A stretch of 36,425 bases of DNA from Collinsella sp. AF25-2LB (GTDB lineage Bacteria > Actinomycetota > Coriobacteriia > Coriobacteriales > Coriobacteriaceae). Each line of letters starts with the position of its first letter. The first letter of the stretch is position 1. A model generated the notes under the pieces. That model was not told the DNA's origin, searched no databases, and worked only from the letters and a program-made list of their open reading frames with translations. Positions 7,632-16,573 of the stretch are shown in pieces. A program made the translations under genes and the position numbers. The stretch is from assembly GCF_003458415.1 (NCBI RefSeq), contig NZ_QRUF01000005.1, positions 94,246 through 130,670 on the forward strand. Reading direction: 5' to 3'.

Positions 7632-9578
7632 CTAGAACGTTCCGCCGCCGCCTCCGCCGACGCCGCCACCGCCGCCACCGGAAAAGCCGCCGCCGCTGCC
7701 GCCGCTCGAACTATCGGAACTCGAAGCCAGCTCGTGGATGGTCTCGTGGTACACATCGTTGAACGAATCGAGCGGGGACTCGTTGCCGTAGTGATGGTAA
7801 TACCACCAGTAGCAGGGGTAGTTGTCGTAGAAATCGTCGCTGTTGCGCAGGTCCGCAGGCACGGCCTCGGCCAGCTGTCGCAGCACTTCTTTCGAAACGC
7901 CCAGGGCAACGCCCATCACCAGCAGTTTGTTCCACAAGATCAGGTCGCTGGGGACGGCCTCCTTCAGACGCGTAAAGTCCTCGAGCCAATGCTTGAGCGC
8001 CTTGCAGCGAGCCGCCACCTCGGCGCCCTCCGGCGTGTAGCGGCGGAAGGTGCAGCTCAGGACAAAGCCCACGATCGTGACGGGGATCGAGATCATAGCG
8101 GCACCGACGTTGGCGTCCGCAAAGTCGGTATAGATCAGAGAGCCCAGAATGCCAAAGACGATGATGATGCCGAGAACCAAGCCGGCAACCAGGGCGATGG
8201 TGCCGTCCGAGGCGATAAGCTCGCGCGTCTCCAGCTTGCCCTTAACCGTGCTTTGATAGTCCTCGAGCTTGTTGCCAACAGATTCAGTACGCTCGCTGGC
8301 ATACTCCTCCAGCTCGCTAAACGTGCGTGAACGGACGCCGTCTTTATCGGGCTTAACGCCGGCGAAGAAGACCTTGAGCACATCGCGATCGATGCCGTCC
8401 TTCTTGGCAGCCTTCCAGGCCTCGTCGGTCACTGTGATGCGATACGTCTGCTCCTCTTTTTCGCGACGGAGCAGACCCTTCTTCTTGGTCTCGGTCGCTT
8501 CTTCCAGCTTGATCACGCGGTCGTCGGTGAGCTTCATAAGCGTGGCGATATATGCCTGATCGGGCACGTCGTTCCAGCTCATGAGGGCCGAAAGCACGGC
8601 GGGATGGTCGGCCGAAGGCACATCGCGGAAATATTCGTCCTGGAAAAGCGGCTTGGGCTTGCGGCGGCGCAGCTTGAGCACAACGATTGTGCCGGTAAAG
8701 GCCACCGCCGCGACAACACTTAGCACGGCAAGCGCATTGGCAATCATGCGAGCGTGAGCGCGGCGAGCGTTGGCCTCGTCGGCCCATTCCTTCTCTTCGC
8801 TCAGAATCGTCGACATGCGCTTTTCGCCCGAGACGGCAAGCTGCGGCACCCAGTCGCTGGGGAAGGCGATGCGTGCCTCGGCGAATTCGCCCTCATGCAC
8901 GCAGGGAATGGTATAGGTGACCATGGGCTCGTCCGCATCGAGCGACACGTCGCCCGTCAGTGGGCCGTGGCCCCATGCGCGGAAGTTATCGCCCTTGACG
9001 GCAGCCGTCCCGGCAGCGGCATTTGCGAAATACACTTCCATCTCGACGTCATCGGAATCCGCCGACCAGCCGTCACCCACAAATTTCCAGTAAAGCTCGG
9101 CGGTATCGGCCCAGTTCATAACCGCACCGGTCATGGAATAACTCACGTAGTAGATTGCGCTGTCGCCGCTCTCGTGGGGGCTGAACACCTTAATCTTTAC
9201 GCCGTCGTCGGACTGTTCCACCGTGTAAACGCCGTCGTCGCCTTTGTTTGCGCTGTCGACCTTGTTAAACGCAGCGTCGTCTTCCTCGACGCTTAGCACA
9301 TTGACGACCACCGAGCCGCCTTGCTGGTTAGAGCCTGTATTGATATCCCAATACACGCCGTTGATGTCGTCGTCGAAATCGAACTGGCGTCCCTCGACAA
9401 CGGTCAGCGAGCCATCGGCCTCAACCGTGGCGCCGATGTAGGTTTGGCTCATGGAGTAGCCGTCGGCGTGCGCGGCGGCAGGCAGCAGCAACAACGCAAG
9501 CGCGACGAGTGCGCAGACGGAAGCGAATCGCGCAAACAGGCGGCGCTGCCGACAGGGCTGGGCAACGGGGGCGTTCAT
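7632..9578 (-). CDS. DUF2207-type membrane protein with glycine-rich C-terminal tail
   Basis: A protein of 648 residues from the start at 9578 (AAAGGATG upstream); an in-frame ATG at 9614 would add 12. It has a signal peptide ending AAAHA near residue 38. An extracytoplasmic beta-rich domain follows (SLTVVEGRQFDFDDDINGVY, as in DUF2207 proteins), then a membrane segment near residue 286, a cytoplasmic part, two more membrane segments near 470 and 500, and a final low-complexity tail of Gly and Ser. This layout is that of predicted DUF2207 membrane proteins, whose function is not established. It appears monocistronic, with the MITE-like hairpin downstream. Confidence 0.85.
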   Translation of the reverse strand: MNAPVAQPCRQRRLFARFASVCALVALALLLLPAAAHADGYSMSQTYIGATVEADGSLTVVEGRQFDFDDDINGVYWDINTGSNQQGGSVVVNVLSVEEDDAAFNKVDSANKGDDGVYTVEQSDDGVKIKVFSPHESGDSAIYYVSYSMTGAVMNWADTAELYWKFVGDGWSADSDDVEMEVYFANAAAGTAAVKGDNFRAWGHGPLTGDVSLDADEPMVTYTIPCVHEGEFAEARIAFPSDWVPQLAVSGEKRMSTILSEEKEWADEANARRAHARMIANALAVLSVVAAVAFTGTIVVLKLRRRKPKPLFQDEYFRDVPSADHPAVLSALMSWNDVPDQAYIATLMKLTDDRVIKLEEATETKKKGLLRREKEEQTYRITVTDEAWKAAKKDGIDRDVLKVFFAGVKPDKDGVRSRTFSELEEYASERTESVGNKLEDYQSTVKGKLETRELIASDGTIALVAGLVLGIIIVFGILGSLIYTDFADANVGAAMISIPVTIVGFVLSCTFRRYTPEGAEVAARCKALKHWLEDFTRLKEAVPSDLILWNKLLVMGVALGVSKEVLRQLAEAVPADLRNSDDFYDNYPCYWWYYHHYGNESPLDSFNDVYHETIHELASSSDSSSGGSGGGFSGGGGGGVGGGGGGTF

Positions 9579-9690
9579 AGGCACATCCTTTGTCTGTGGT
9601 ACCAGTAGCGTCATTGTCCCACGTTTGCGGGCTCATGTGACGAACATCTAGGCCAGCGGAGTATCAAACGGGACGAAAGTCACGTCCACG

Positions 9691-9724
9691 GCCGGCACTT
9701 GGGGACGTTCCTTATCTGCCGGCA
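9691..9724. repeat. Extragenic palindrome with partial copy of the 29-bp repeat
   Basis: TTGGGGACGTTCCTTA (9699-9714) is close to the reverse complement of the core of the repeats at 7195 and 28132. It is bracketed by GCCGGC at 9691-9696 and 9718-9723, which can pair. Confidence 0.4.
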
Positions 9725-9849
9725 GTCTGGGACACTCCTTGCCATGGCCCGCGCCAGCAGCAGACACCACTTCACAGCTCCGTCACAGGTGTAGCGGCTT
9801 TGTGTTGCCGCTAAAACGCTGATTGAGCCTGCGGGCGAAGGGCATAAAG

Positions 9850-9950
9850 CAGTTGAGCGAAAACGGTTTGCCCCTTTCCCGTTCGCTCGAGGATCATGTC
9901 CCCCTTTTCCGCGGAAACCCCGGCAGTTGCGAAGAGCTGCCGGGGTTTCT
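9850..9950 (+). other. Structured intergenic region ending in a terminator-like hairpin
   Basis: In the 507-base gap between two divergent genes, GAGCG-AA-AACGG and CCGTT-CGCTC form one hairpin (about 9854-9894). AAACCCCGGCAG (9915-9926) and CTGCCGGGGTTT (9937-9948) form a perfect 12-bp stem. A short U-containing tail follows on the plus strand. This could be a small RNA with terminator, or a leader or terminator element. No known riboswitch consensus was recognised. The rest of the gap holds only the 9691 palindrome and the promoter at 10073. Confidence 0.4.
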
Positions 9951-10072
9951 GTCGTCTTAGGTGCCGAGTTGATGGACAGGTATCAAAGCACCGAGTCTGC
10001 GACCCGCCATACGCAATGAGGGGCCTCGACAACTTGCGGACCACAGTGACGCCTCCCCATCGCGCCCCGCGC

Positions 10073-10078
10073 TATACT
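10073..10078 (+). promoter_or_regulatory. -10 box placing transcription start at the gluQ start codon
   Basis: TATACT lies seven bases before the ATG of the next gene. The expected transcription start is at or one base before that ATG, so the mRNA would be leaderless. No good -35 is visible. Confidence 0.5.
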
Positions 10079-10085
10079 CGTCCGC

Positions 10086-11090
10086 ATGGATATCAAAGCA
10101 CGCAACATAGCAACGCCCGCCGTGGCCACGTCGACGGCGACTCCCTCTCCCACCCCCGTCGTGGGCCGCTTTGCCCCGTCGCCCTCGGGCCGCATGCACC
10201 TGGGCAACGTGTTCAGCTGCCTGTGCGCGTGGCTTTCGGCCCGCAGCCAGGGCGGCAGTATCGTGTTGCGCATCGAGGACCTGGACGATCGCTGCAAGCG
10301 TCCCGAACTTGCGGCCCAGCTGATCGACGACCTGGCCTGGCTGGGTCTCGAGTGGGACGAAGGCCCCTACTACCAGCACGATCGCCTGGATCTGTACGAA
10401 GCCGCCTTGCGCCAATTGCAAGACGCCGGCCTCACCTACCCTTGCTTTTGCACGCGCGCCGAGCTCCACGCCGCGAGCGCACCGCACGCCAGCGACGGCA
10501 CGCCCATCTATCGCGGCGCCTGCCGTGCTCTTTCGGCCGAAGAGGTTGCCCGCCGCAGCACCCTGCGCGCCCCGGCCACGCGCCTGCGCGTACCCACGGT
10601 CGATGACCTCGCCGACGATGTGGTCGAGTTCGTAGACCGCACGTACGGCGCCCAATGCGAGGCGCTCGCCACCGAGTGCGGCGACTTTTTGGTGCGCCGC
10701 AGCGACGGCGTATTTGCCTATCAGCTGGCCGTAGTGGTCGACGACGCCGCCATGGGCGTCACCGAGGTCGTGCGCGGATGCGACCTGCTGGGCTCCACGC
10801 CCCGCCAGATCTACCTGCAGCATCTGCTGGGACTTGCCACGCCGCACTACGCGCACATTCCGCTGCTCATGTCGGCGGACGGCCGCCGCCTTTCCAAGCG
10901 CGACCGCGATCTGGACCTGGGCGAGTTGCGCACCCGCTTTGCCACGCCCGAAGCACTGCTGGGCTGGCTCGCCGGGCAAACGGGCATCGCGCCAGACACC
11001 ACGCCGTGCTCCGCCGAGCAGCTGGTCGAACACTTTAGCTGGAACGTCATTCGCGCACACCGCGAGAACATCACCATCATGGCCGAGTAA
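10086..11090 (+). CDS. gluQ: Glutamyl-Q tRNA(Asp) synthetase
   Basis: A 334-residue truncated GluRS paralogue lacking the anticodon-binding half. By family knowledge it charges glutamate onto queuosine-34 of tRNA(Asp). The class I signatures are clear: FAPSPSGRMHLGN (HIGH-type, about 29-41) and RRLSKRDRDL (KMSKS-type). The zinc-site pattern (CFCTRAEL and YRGAC) is also visible. The first 25 residues are a Thr/Ala/Pro-rich extension before the fold. There is no Shine-Dalgarno sequence, and TATACT sits seven bases before the ATG, so initiation may be leaderless. It ends 15 bases before a convergent gene with no clear terminator between. Confidence 0.93.
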   Translation: MDIKARNIATPAVATSTATPSPTPVVGRFAPSPSGRMHLGNVFSCLCAWLSARSQGGSIVLRIEDLDDRCKRPELAAQLIDDLAWLGLEWDEGPYYQHDRLDLYEAALRQLQDAGLTYPCFCTRAELHAASAPHASDGTPIYRGACRALSAEEVARRSTLRAPATRLRVPTVDDLADDVVEFVDRTYGAQCEALATECGDFLVRRSDGVFAYQLAVVVDDAAMGVTEVVRGCDLLGSTPRQIYLQHLLGLATPHYAHIPLLMSADGRRLSKRDRDLDLGELRTRFATPEALLGWLAGQTGIAPDTTPCSAEQLVEHFSWNVIRAHRENITIMAE

Positions 11091-11105
11091 CCAAACGCCC
11101 CGCCC

Positions 11106-11831
11106 CTACGCAACGTCCCAGGGCTGGAGTTCATCGCCCAGGCGAACGATGCAGTCGTAGAGCACGGTGTGGCGCTCGGCCGGGTTGGCATCCCGATGAA
11201 AATGCCCGTAGTACCAGCGCTTGTAATCCAGGCGGCCTTCTAGCTCGTCGAAAAATGCCGTAAGCCGATCGACATCGGGGTAATTCCAGCCAGGTGCCGG
11301 ATAGAGCGTGGGCGAGAGCATGCGCGTGGAACAGGTGTGGGTGATTACGTAGTCGACCTTCCAGCCCACGCTATCGAGCTTTGTCCGCGCTTCCTCAAAG
11401 TTGCGCTCACCCGGCAGCTCCTGCGGCCACCAGCTGGAATACGGCACGCGGTATTCCTTGTCCACGCTCGTGGCGCCGCCCATGGTAAAGATCGTTGAGC
11501 CGTCGAGCTCAAAGACCTCGCCGCGCGTCAGGCGCCGTATGGGCGAGGTGTCCGATAGGCGCTGTGTCAGCCCACCGTGCCACAACTCCATGGGACGCTC
11601 CGCCCAGTGATCGAAGCGCTCGTGGTTGCCGTCGACGAACAGCACGGTATAGGGACGCGACTCGAGCCACGCGATATCGGCGCATTCCTCGGCAGAGAAA
11701 TCCCACGGAAAGCCAAAGTCGCCCGCGATGATGAGATAGTCGTCGCTCGAGAGCGAGTCGCCGCGTTCCCAATCGCGCAGCTTTTGCATGTCGATGCCAC
11801 CGTGGACATCGCCCGTCACATAAACCGTCAT
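11106..11831 (-). CDS. Metallophosphoesterase
   Basis: A 241-residue calcineurin-like phosphoesterase. The metal-binding motifs appear in order: GDVHG (7-11), GDFGFPWD, GNHERFDHW, a histidine in ITHTCSTR and GHFHRD near the C-terminus. These give the two-metal site, and no domain is added to it. Its ATG overlaps the stop of the upstream phosphoesterase by four bases (ATGA), so the two are translationally coupled. The substrate is unknown; candidates in this superfamily include nucleotides, phosphodiesters and phosphoproteins. The start is fixed by the overlap and by the motif being at the extreme N-terminus. Confidence 0.88.
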   Translation of the reverse strand: MTVYVTGDVHGGIDMQKLRDWERGDSLSSDDYLIIAGDFGFPWDFSAEECADIAWLESRPYTVLFVDGNHERFDHWAERPMELWHGGLTQRLSDTSPIRRLTRGEVFELDGSTIFTMGGATSVDKEYRVPYSSWWPQELPGERNFEEARTKLDSVGWKVDYVITHTCSTRMLSPTLYPAPGWNYPDVDRLTAFFDELEGRLDYKRWYYGHFHRDANPAERHTVLYDCIVRLGDELQPWDVA

Positions 11832-12466
11832 CGGATTGCCACTTCCCTCTTATAGGCTTCGAGATCGCGCTCAACCTGCTCATCGCCCGTGGCGTTGACC
11901 CACCACGGCCATTTAGCGCAACACACCGGCTCATCGACCTGCGCAAACCAAGACTTGAGCTCCTCCAGGCTCACCGGGGCGTAGCCGTTGGCGTCCACGC
12001 CCACGTCATAGCGCCGCAGCCCCTGCCGAAGGTTGAACGTGTTGTACGCGCCGCCGCAGCTGTGGATATGCCCGTGAAGATGCCAGCCGCCGTGCGACAT
12101 ACCCTGCCAGTCGGCCATAGGATAGTGACTCAGTACGATTTTTTGACGGTCGATCTTAAGCACGCAAATGGGCGGCTCGACGATCAAAGCATCCGCCACC
12201 GCAGGCTGCGTCCAGTCTTTGTCGTGGTTGCCGGGCAGCAGATGGACGCGCTTGCATGCGATGCTTTTGCGCAGTTCGTAGGTTTCTTGGACCGTCATCT
12301 TAAAGCTAAAGTCACCCAAAATGTAAAGCTCGTCGTCCACAGCGACTTTGCCATTAATGCTAGCGACCATGTCGTCGTTCATCTGCGCAACAGTCGACCA
12401 AGGCCTATCGGCGAGCCGTAGCACGTTCTCGTGTCCAAAGTGCGTATCGCTGGTAAACCAGATCAT
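11828..12466 (-). CDS. Metallophosphoesterase, second of the coupled pair
   Basis: A 212-residue phosphoesterase with TSDTHFGHENVLRLADRP at the N-terminus, then YILGDFSFK, LPGNHDKDW, LSHYPMADW and WHLHGHIHS. This is the compact type often annotated as a predicted phosphoesterase or as phage-type. The C-terminal part (WPWWVNATGDEQVERDLEAY) is additional. AGGAGG precedes the ATG by four bases. It overlaps the next phosphoesterase by four bases. The two proteins differ considerably, so this is not a recent duplication. Confidence 0.88.
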   Translation of the reverse strand: MIWFTSDTHFGHENVLRLADRPWSTVAQMNDDMVASINGKVAVDDELYILGDFSFKMTVQETYELRKSIACKRVHLLPGNHDKDWTQPAVADALIVEPPICVLKIDRQKIVLSHYPMADWQGMSHGGWHLHGHIHSCGGAYNTFNLRQGLRRYDVGVDANGYAPVSLEELKSWFAQVDEPVCCAKWPWWVNATGDEQVERDLEAYKREVAIR

Positions 12467-12506
12467 GGGGACCTCCTAAGGCTGCGGGGCGTCCATCCCT
12501 TAGGGC

Positions 12507-12746
12507 TTACCCTTCGTTCTTCCATCCAAACGGGTCAAACACCCAAAAAACTAGATCGAGTACGCCACCGGTCATCATGGCACCGGCAAGGGCGATGCAA
12601 ACGTGCAGAGAGCTGGCACTTCGAAGCACGTCGAACGGCCTCAGAACAGCCAATAGCGCGACCGCTGCGCCGGCAAGGCACAGCGCGAGGCACAGCCCCG
12701 CGTCCTTAACACATTTCTTTGCGAGATGCTTGGTGTTGTCACTCAT
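12507..12746 (-). CDS. Small two-helix membrane protein of unknown function
   Basis: A 79-residue protein from the ATG at 12746 (AAGGAG ten bases upstream); an in-frame ATG at 12785 would add 13 residues but has no ribosome-binding site. Two hydrophobic segments are visible (GLCLALCLAGAAVALLAVL and a second one ending in GGVLDLVFWVFDPF), with a basic N-terminus. No family is recognised. It lies upstream of the phosphoesterase pair on the same strand with a 40-base gap and may be cotranscribed. Confidence 0.6.
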   Translation of the reverse strand: MSDNTKHLAKKCVKDAGLCLALCLAGAAVALLAVLRPFDVLRSASSLHVCIALAGAMMTGGVLDLVFWVFDPFGWKNEG

Positions 12747-12890
12747 CGATTTCGAGCTCCTTAGAGAATCGTTGCTCAGGTTCATGCCGCCGCGGAGGAG
12801 TTGGCAGCAGGTTAAGTGTCACATGTCGTGCGGACACCGCTTGCAAGCCCTCGTATCAAAAGTCGCCCAAAACACGAACGATCGATCTGC

Positions 12891-12896
12891 TATCCT
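12891..12896 (+). promoter_or_regulatory. Candidate -10 box for the helicase gene
   Basis: TATCCT is preceded by TG one base upstream (TGC-TATCCT, extended -10 form) and lies 34 bases before the ATG at 12931. No clear -35 is visible. Confidence 0.35.
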
Positions 12897-12930
12897 GGCG
12901 CAAACGTGGTCTTTCGAAAGGTCTGGTGAA

Positions 12931-15806
12931 ATGGTTGCTCAGCAGCAGATTGATATTGATTCGATTCGCTTACACGCGAGAACGATTCACCCAAGCTCAT
13001 CGCCAACTCGAAGGCGACCGGCGGAACACTACTATCCGTTATCGAAGAGCAGCTCTCGACCTGCAGCTCCTTTGACTTTTGCGTTGCGTTCGTCGCGGAC
13101 GGCGGTTTGCAGATCCTGGTCGAAGCATTCCAAGAGCTCAAGCAACGCAACATTAAGGGCAGGTTGCTCACATCCACCTATCTCAACTTCAACTCACCCG
13201 ATGCGTTTCGCAAGCTCTTGGAGTACGACAATATCGAAGTCCGCGTGTTCCAAGGAAATTTGCACGCTAAGGGATACATTTTTGATAAAGGCGAAACCAG
13301 CACGGTTATCGTCGGCAGCTCGAACATGACGCAGACCGCCCTCACCTGTAATAAAGAATGGAATGTGCTCTACCAGACCGTTGAAAACAGCCGCCTGCTC
13401 GGAGAACTTAGAGGCGAGTTCAATTCGCTGTGGAACGACACCTCAACCGTTGCACTTTCCCAAGACTGGATTGATAACTACGCCACGTATCGAATGACCC
13501 ATCCGCCAAAAACTAAATCGAAACCGACATTCAAATCTAGTGAGACGCCGACGCAAAATGACCTCGCTGAAATCAAGCCCAATAAAATGCAGCAGCGTGC
13601 CCTCGAAGCGCTTGGAGCGATCCACCGCAAGGGCGAAACTCGTGCTTTGCTGGTCTCTGCCACGGGTACAGGTAAAACCTTCCTTTCAGCTTTCGACGTA
13701 CTCGCAACTAAACCCCGGCGCGTCCTCTTTCTTGCGCACCGCCGGCGCATTATCGACGCCTCCCGTGCAAGCTACGAACGGCTCTTAGGTAGTACCTATA
13801 TGTTCGACACCTATCAAACTGGCAAGAATACAAGCGATGCTACCTGTGTGTTTGCCATGTGTTCTTCGGTCGCCAAACATCTGAGCGATTTCCGACCCGA
13901 TGAGTTCGACTACATCGTCATCGACGAGGCCCACCGCACGGGATCTCAGGGCTACCAATCCATCATGTCGCACTTTACGCCTCGGTTTTATCTGGGCATG
14001 ACCGCTACACCCAATCGCACCGACGGCTATGACGTCTTTGCCCTTTTCAATCACGTCATCGCATTCCAGATCACGCTGCAGGACGCTTTGTCCGAGGAGA
14101 TGCTAGCCCCCTTCCATTATTTTGGCATTCACGATCTGGAGATTGACGATGAGACGGTCGAAAATACCGCCCTGTTCGGGCGCTTAACGTCCGACGAGCG
14201 TGTGCGTCACATCACCGAGAAGATCGAAGAATATAGCGTCACCAAAAGCAGCCGCAGGGGCTTAATTTTCTGCAATCGAAACGCCGAGGCCAAAGAACTG
14301 TCGCGCAAATTCAACGCTCTCGGATATCGAACGGCTGCGATTAGCGGTCAAGATCCCGATGAAGTCCGCGATGCCGTTATCAACCGACTTGAAGCCGGCG
14401 AGCTCGAGTATATTTTCTCGGTCGATATCATGAACGAAGGCGTCGACATCCCCTCGCTCAATCAGATCATCATGCTTCGACGCACCGACTCCGCAATCAT
14501 CTTTATTCAACAGCTCGGACGAGGTTTGCGTCTGAATGATGGCAAGGAATACGCACTGGTGCTCGACTTTATTGGCAACTACCAGAGCAACTTCTTGGTG
14601 CCCATCGCGCTTTCGGGTGACAAAACGTACAACAAAGATCGCCTGCGTCGTCTCGTCCAAGAGGGCGATTCGACGATCCCCGGATGCTCGACCGTGAGCT
14701 TTGATCGTATTTCCGAGGCACGCATCTACAAGGCCATCGATGGCGGCGATTTCACCTCCGTCAGGTTTTTGAAAAACGAATATCTCGACTTGCGCCAGAA
14801 ACTCGGCAAGATTCCCTCGCTGCTCGAATTTGATCGTAACGGCTCCATCGATCCGCTGCTTATCTTCAAGAATAGCGGCCTGGGGTCCTACCACGCATTT
14901 CTATCCAAATACGAGCCGGACTACACGGTTCAATTTTCCTCTGATCAAACCAAGATTCTCAAATTTATTTCTCAAAAGCTCGCCGCGGGCAAGCGTTTCG
15001 AAGACCTCTATTTGCTTCAAACGCTCGTCGAAGCCGGACACGAGGGCTACCGGCATATGCGCGAGGCTGCGCTTAGGAGCTACCACACACAGCTTAAGGA
15101 CAGCGCCGTTAGGTCGGCAATCACAGTCCTTAAGGGCGACTTTGCCACTCCCAAGGATTTCGTTTCCCTGCTTATTGACGATGGATGCGGACCTCGTCTG
15201 ACCGAAGCGTTTGCGACCGCTCTGCGCAACGCAGAGTTCAAGCGCCAGATTCTCGAGGTGCTGGATTTTGGCATTGCGCGTAACCGACTCGACTATGCCG
15301 AGACGTACCAAAACACAAATTTCGTTCTCAACGCCAAGTACACGTACGAAGAAGTTTGCCGCTTGATGAACTGGGAAAAGAACATCAACGGCCAAAATCT
15401 TGGCGGCTACTTCTACGACGAGAAGACCAATACATTCCCCGTGTTTATTAACTATGACAAGGCACCCGACATTAGCGAGTCCATTCAGTATGAAGACCGC
15501 TTTGTTTCGCCGAGTAAGCTAGTTGCAATCTCTAAGAACAACCGCACGCTCAACTCCCCCGAGATTCAGCGTCTGCAGGCATGGCCGGGCAACGGGCTAA
15601 AGACGTATTTGTTTATGCGAAAGAACAAGGACGATAAGGGTGGCAAGGAATTTTACTTCCTAGGCAAAATGCATCCGACTGGCGAGTTCAAAGCTATTAA
15701 AACTAAGAGCGGCGACAACGCCGTCGAAATCGAATATGAACTCAATGCGCCCGTGCGTCAGGACATTTACGAGTTTATGCTCAGCGATCTGAGTGAGACA
15801 GAGTAA
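12931..15806 (+). CDS. PLD-nuclease/SF2 helicase/DUF3427 protein with an apparent 5' frameshift
   Basis: The main frame, open from about 12960 to 15806, encodes about 948 residues. In order they are a phospholipase-D-like nuclease domain (HAKGYIFD and VGSSNMT), an SF2 helicase (Walker A SATGTGKTF, box II IDEAHRTGS, TATPNRTDG, box VI QQLGRGLRL) and a C-terminal DUF3427-like region. The natural start appears to be ATG 12931, with AAAGG upstream, reading MVAQQQIDIDSIRLH. The rest (ENDSPKLIANSKATGG) continues in another frame, so one base seems lost between about 12963 and 12980. Without correction the first usual start is TTG 13107, which removes the beginning of the PLD domain. Base composition is more AT-rich than the neighbours, suggesting transfer. 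A role in DNA repair or phage defence is inferred, not shown. Confidence 0.82.
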
Positions 15807-15808
15807 CA

Positions 15809-15847
15809 AAGAAGGAGCGGGCCGCCATGCGACGCCCGCTCCTTCTT
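15809..15847. terminator. Shared bidirectional terminator of helicase and NUDIX genes
   Basis: AAGAAGGAGCGGGC (15809-15822) and its exact complement (15834-15847) make a perfect 14-bp stem with an 11-base loop. It starts three bases after the helicase stop and includes part of the convergent NUDIX stop codon. Confidence 0.8.
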
Positions 15848-16241
15848 ACATAAGCCTGAGTTTCTTTTCGAGCTCCCTAACGACTTTAACGTCCGCCGGA
15901 AGCCAATCGACATCCCACAGGTTATTGGTATAGAGCCACTTCATGTCCTCGTGAGCGTGCTCTTTGAACTCGCCCGAAAGGATGCTAGCTAGGTAGCACT
16001 GCATCGACAGATGGAACGTCTCGTAATCATGTTCGACCGTGCAAAGATAGTCGAGGTTACCGATCGTGACCTCGAGCTCTTCTTGAATCTCGCGCACGAT
16101 TGCCTGCTCACCGGTCTCGCCCGGCTCGAGCTTGCCGCCCGGAAACTCCCAGCCGTCTTTAAACTCGCCGTAGCCACGCTGGCAGCTCAGGATTTTCCCG
16201 TCCTTCTGAATAATCGCTGCTGCAACATTGATTGATTTCAT
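15846..16241 (-). CDS. NUDIX hydrolase, MutT/CTP-pyrophosphohydrolase-like
   Basis: A 131-residue single-domain NUDIX protein. The signature GX5EX7REUXEEXGU is complete across residues 35-57: GGKLEPGET, then the core REIQEEL. It should hydrolyse (deoxy)nucleoside triphosphates to monophosphates with magnesium; size and sequence suit the small MutT or NudG group. AGAGGTGAT precedes the ATG. It converges on the PLD-helicase gene with a 39-base gap and a shared hairpin. From memory such helicases often have a NUDIX neighbour, which I cannot confirm here. A TATACT -10 (16275-16280, minus strand) lies upstream. Confidence 0.92.
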   Translation of the reverse strand: MKSINVAAAIIQKDGKILSCQRGYGEFKDGWEFPGGKLEPGETGEQAIVREIQEELEVTIGNLDYLCTVEHDYETFHLSMQCYLASILSGEFKEHAHEDMKWLYTNNLWDVDWLPADVKVVRELEKKLRLM

Positions 16242-16274
16242 AACTAGTTATCACCTCTCTAGTTGAGCCCAACC

Positions 16275-16280
16275 AGTATA
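16275..16280 (-). promoter_or_regulatory. Candidate -10 box of the NUDIX gene
   Basis: Reads TATACT on the minus strand, 34 bases before the ATG. The -35 match is poor. The rest of the 332-base gap to 16573 holds the 17-mer at 16378, the promoter at 16428 and a GC-rich leader. Confidence 0.4.
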
Positions 16281-16377
16281 GGCGATCGACCGCCCGCCAT
16301 GTCCCGATCGCTTGAAAACCACCTGCTCGACCAACACTTGACGCCGTTTTGTACCGGCCCACCATCTCCCGCTATCG

Positions 16378-16394
16378 AGGTCTAATACTTTTCC
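16378..16394 (+). repeat. 17-bp copy of the arm end of the 19218 element
   Basis: AGGTCTAATACTTTTCC is identical to the first 17 bases of the inverted-repeat element at 19218-19395. No matching second arm is seen nearby, so this is a lone end or a shared regulatory motif. Confidence 0.5.
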
Positions 16395-16427
16395 CACTGC
16401 CACCCAAAAACTCATCCAACATTAATC

Positions 16428-16455
16428 TTGGCTCAAGAATCGCTTAATCTATAAC
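16428..16455 (+). promoter_or_regulatory. Candidate promoter of the DUF4342-like gene and two-component operon
   Basis: TTGGCT (16428-16433) and TATAAC (16450-16455) are separated by 16 bases, a reasonable sigma-70 promoter. The resulting leader is about 110 bases and very GC-rich. Confidence 0.45.
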
Positions 16456-16573
16456 CTGCACTATAGAGTTCGACCAAGGGCGGGGCGGCGCCGCGCGACG
16501 CAGGCCGCCGAACGCAACGCTCGCGCCCGGGCAGATCGCCTGGCGTCGCGCCCATCGAACGAAAGGACAGGTC

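Noticed and set aside
9800..9960. T-box, SRP RNA or known riboswitch before gluQ
   Set aside because: No T-box TGGNACCGCG motif, SRP core or other consensus I can recognise. The gluQ -10 lies downstream, so this region would not be in its leader.
16159..16365. Minus-strand small frame upstream of and overlapping the NUDIX gene
   Set aside because: It runs out of frame into the NUDIX gene and covers the probable promoter. No ribosome-binding site or family features.
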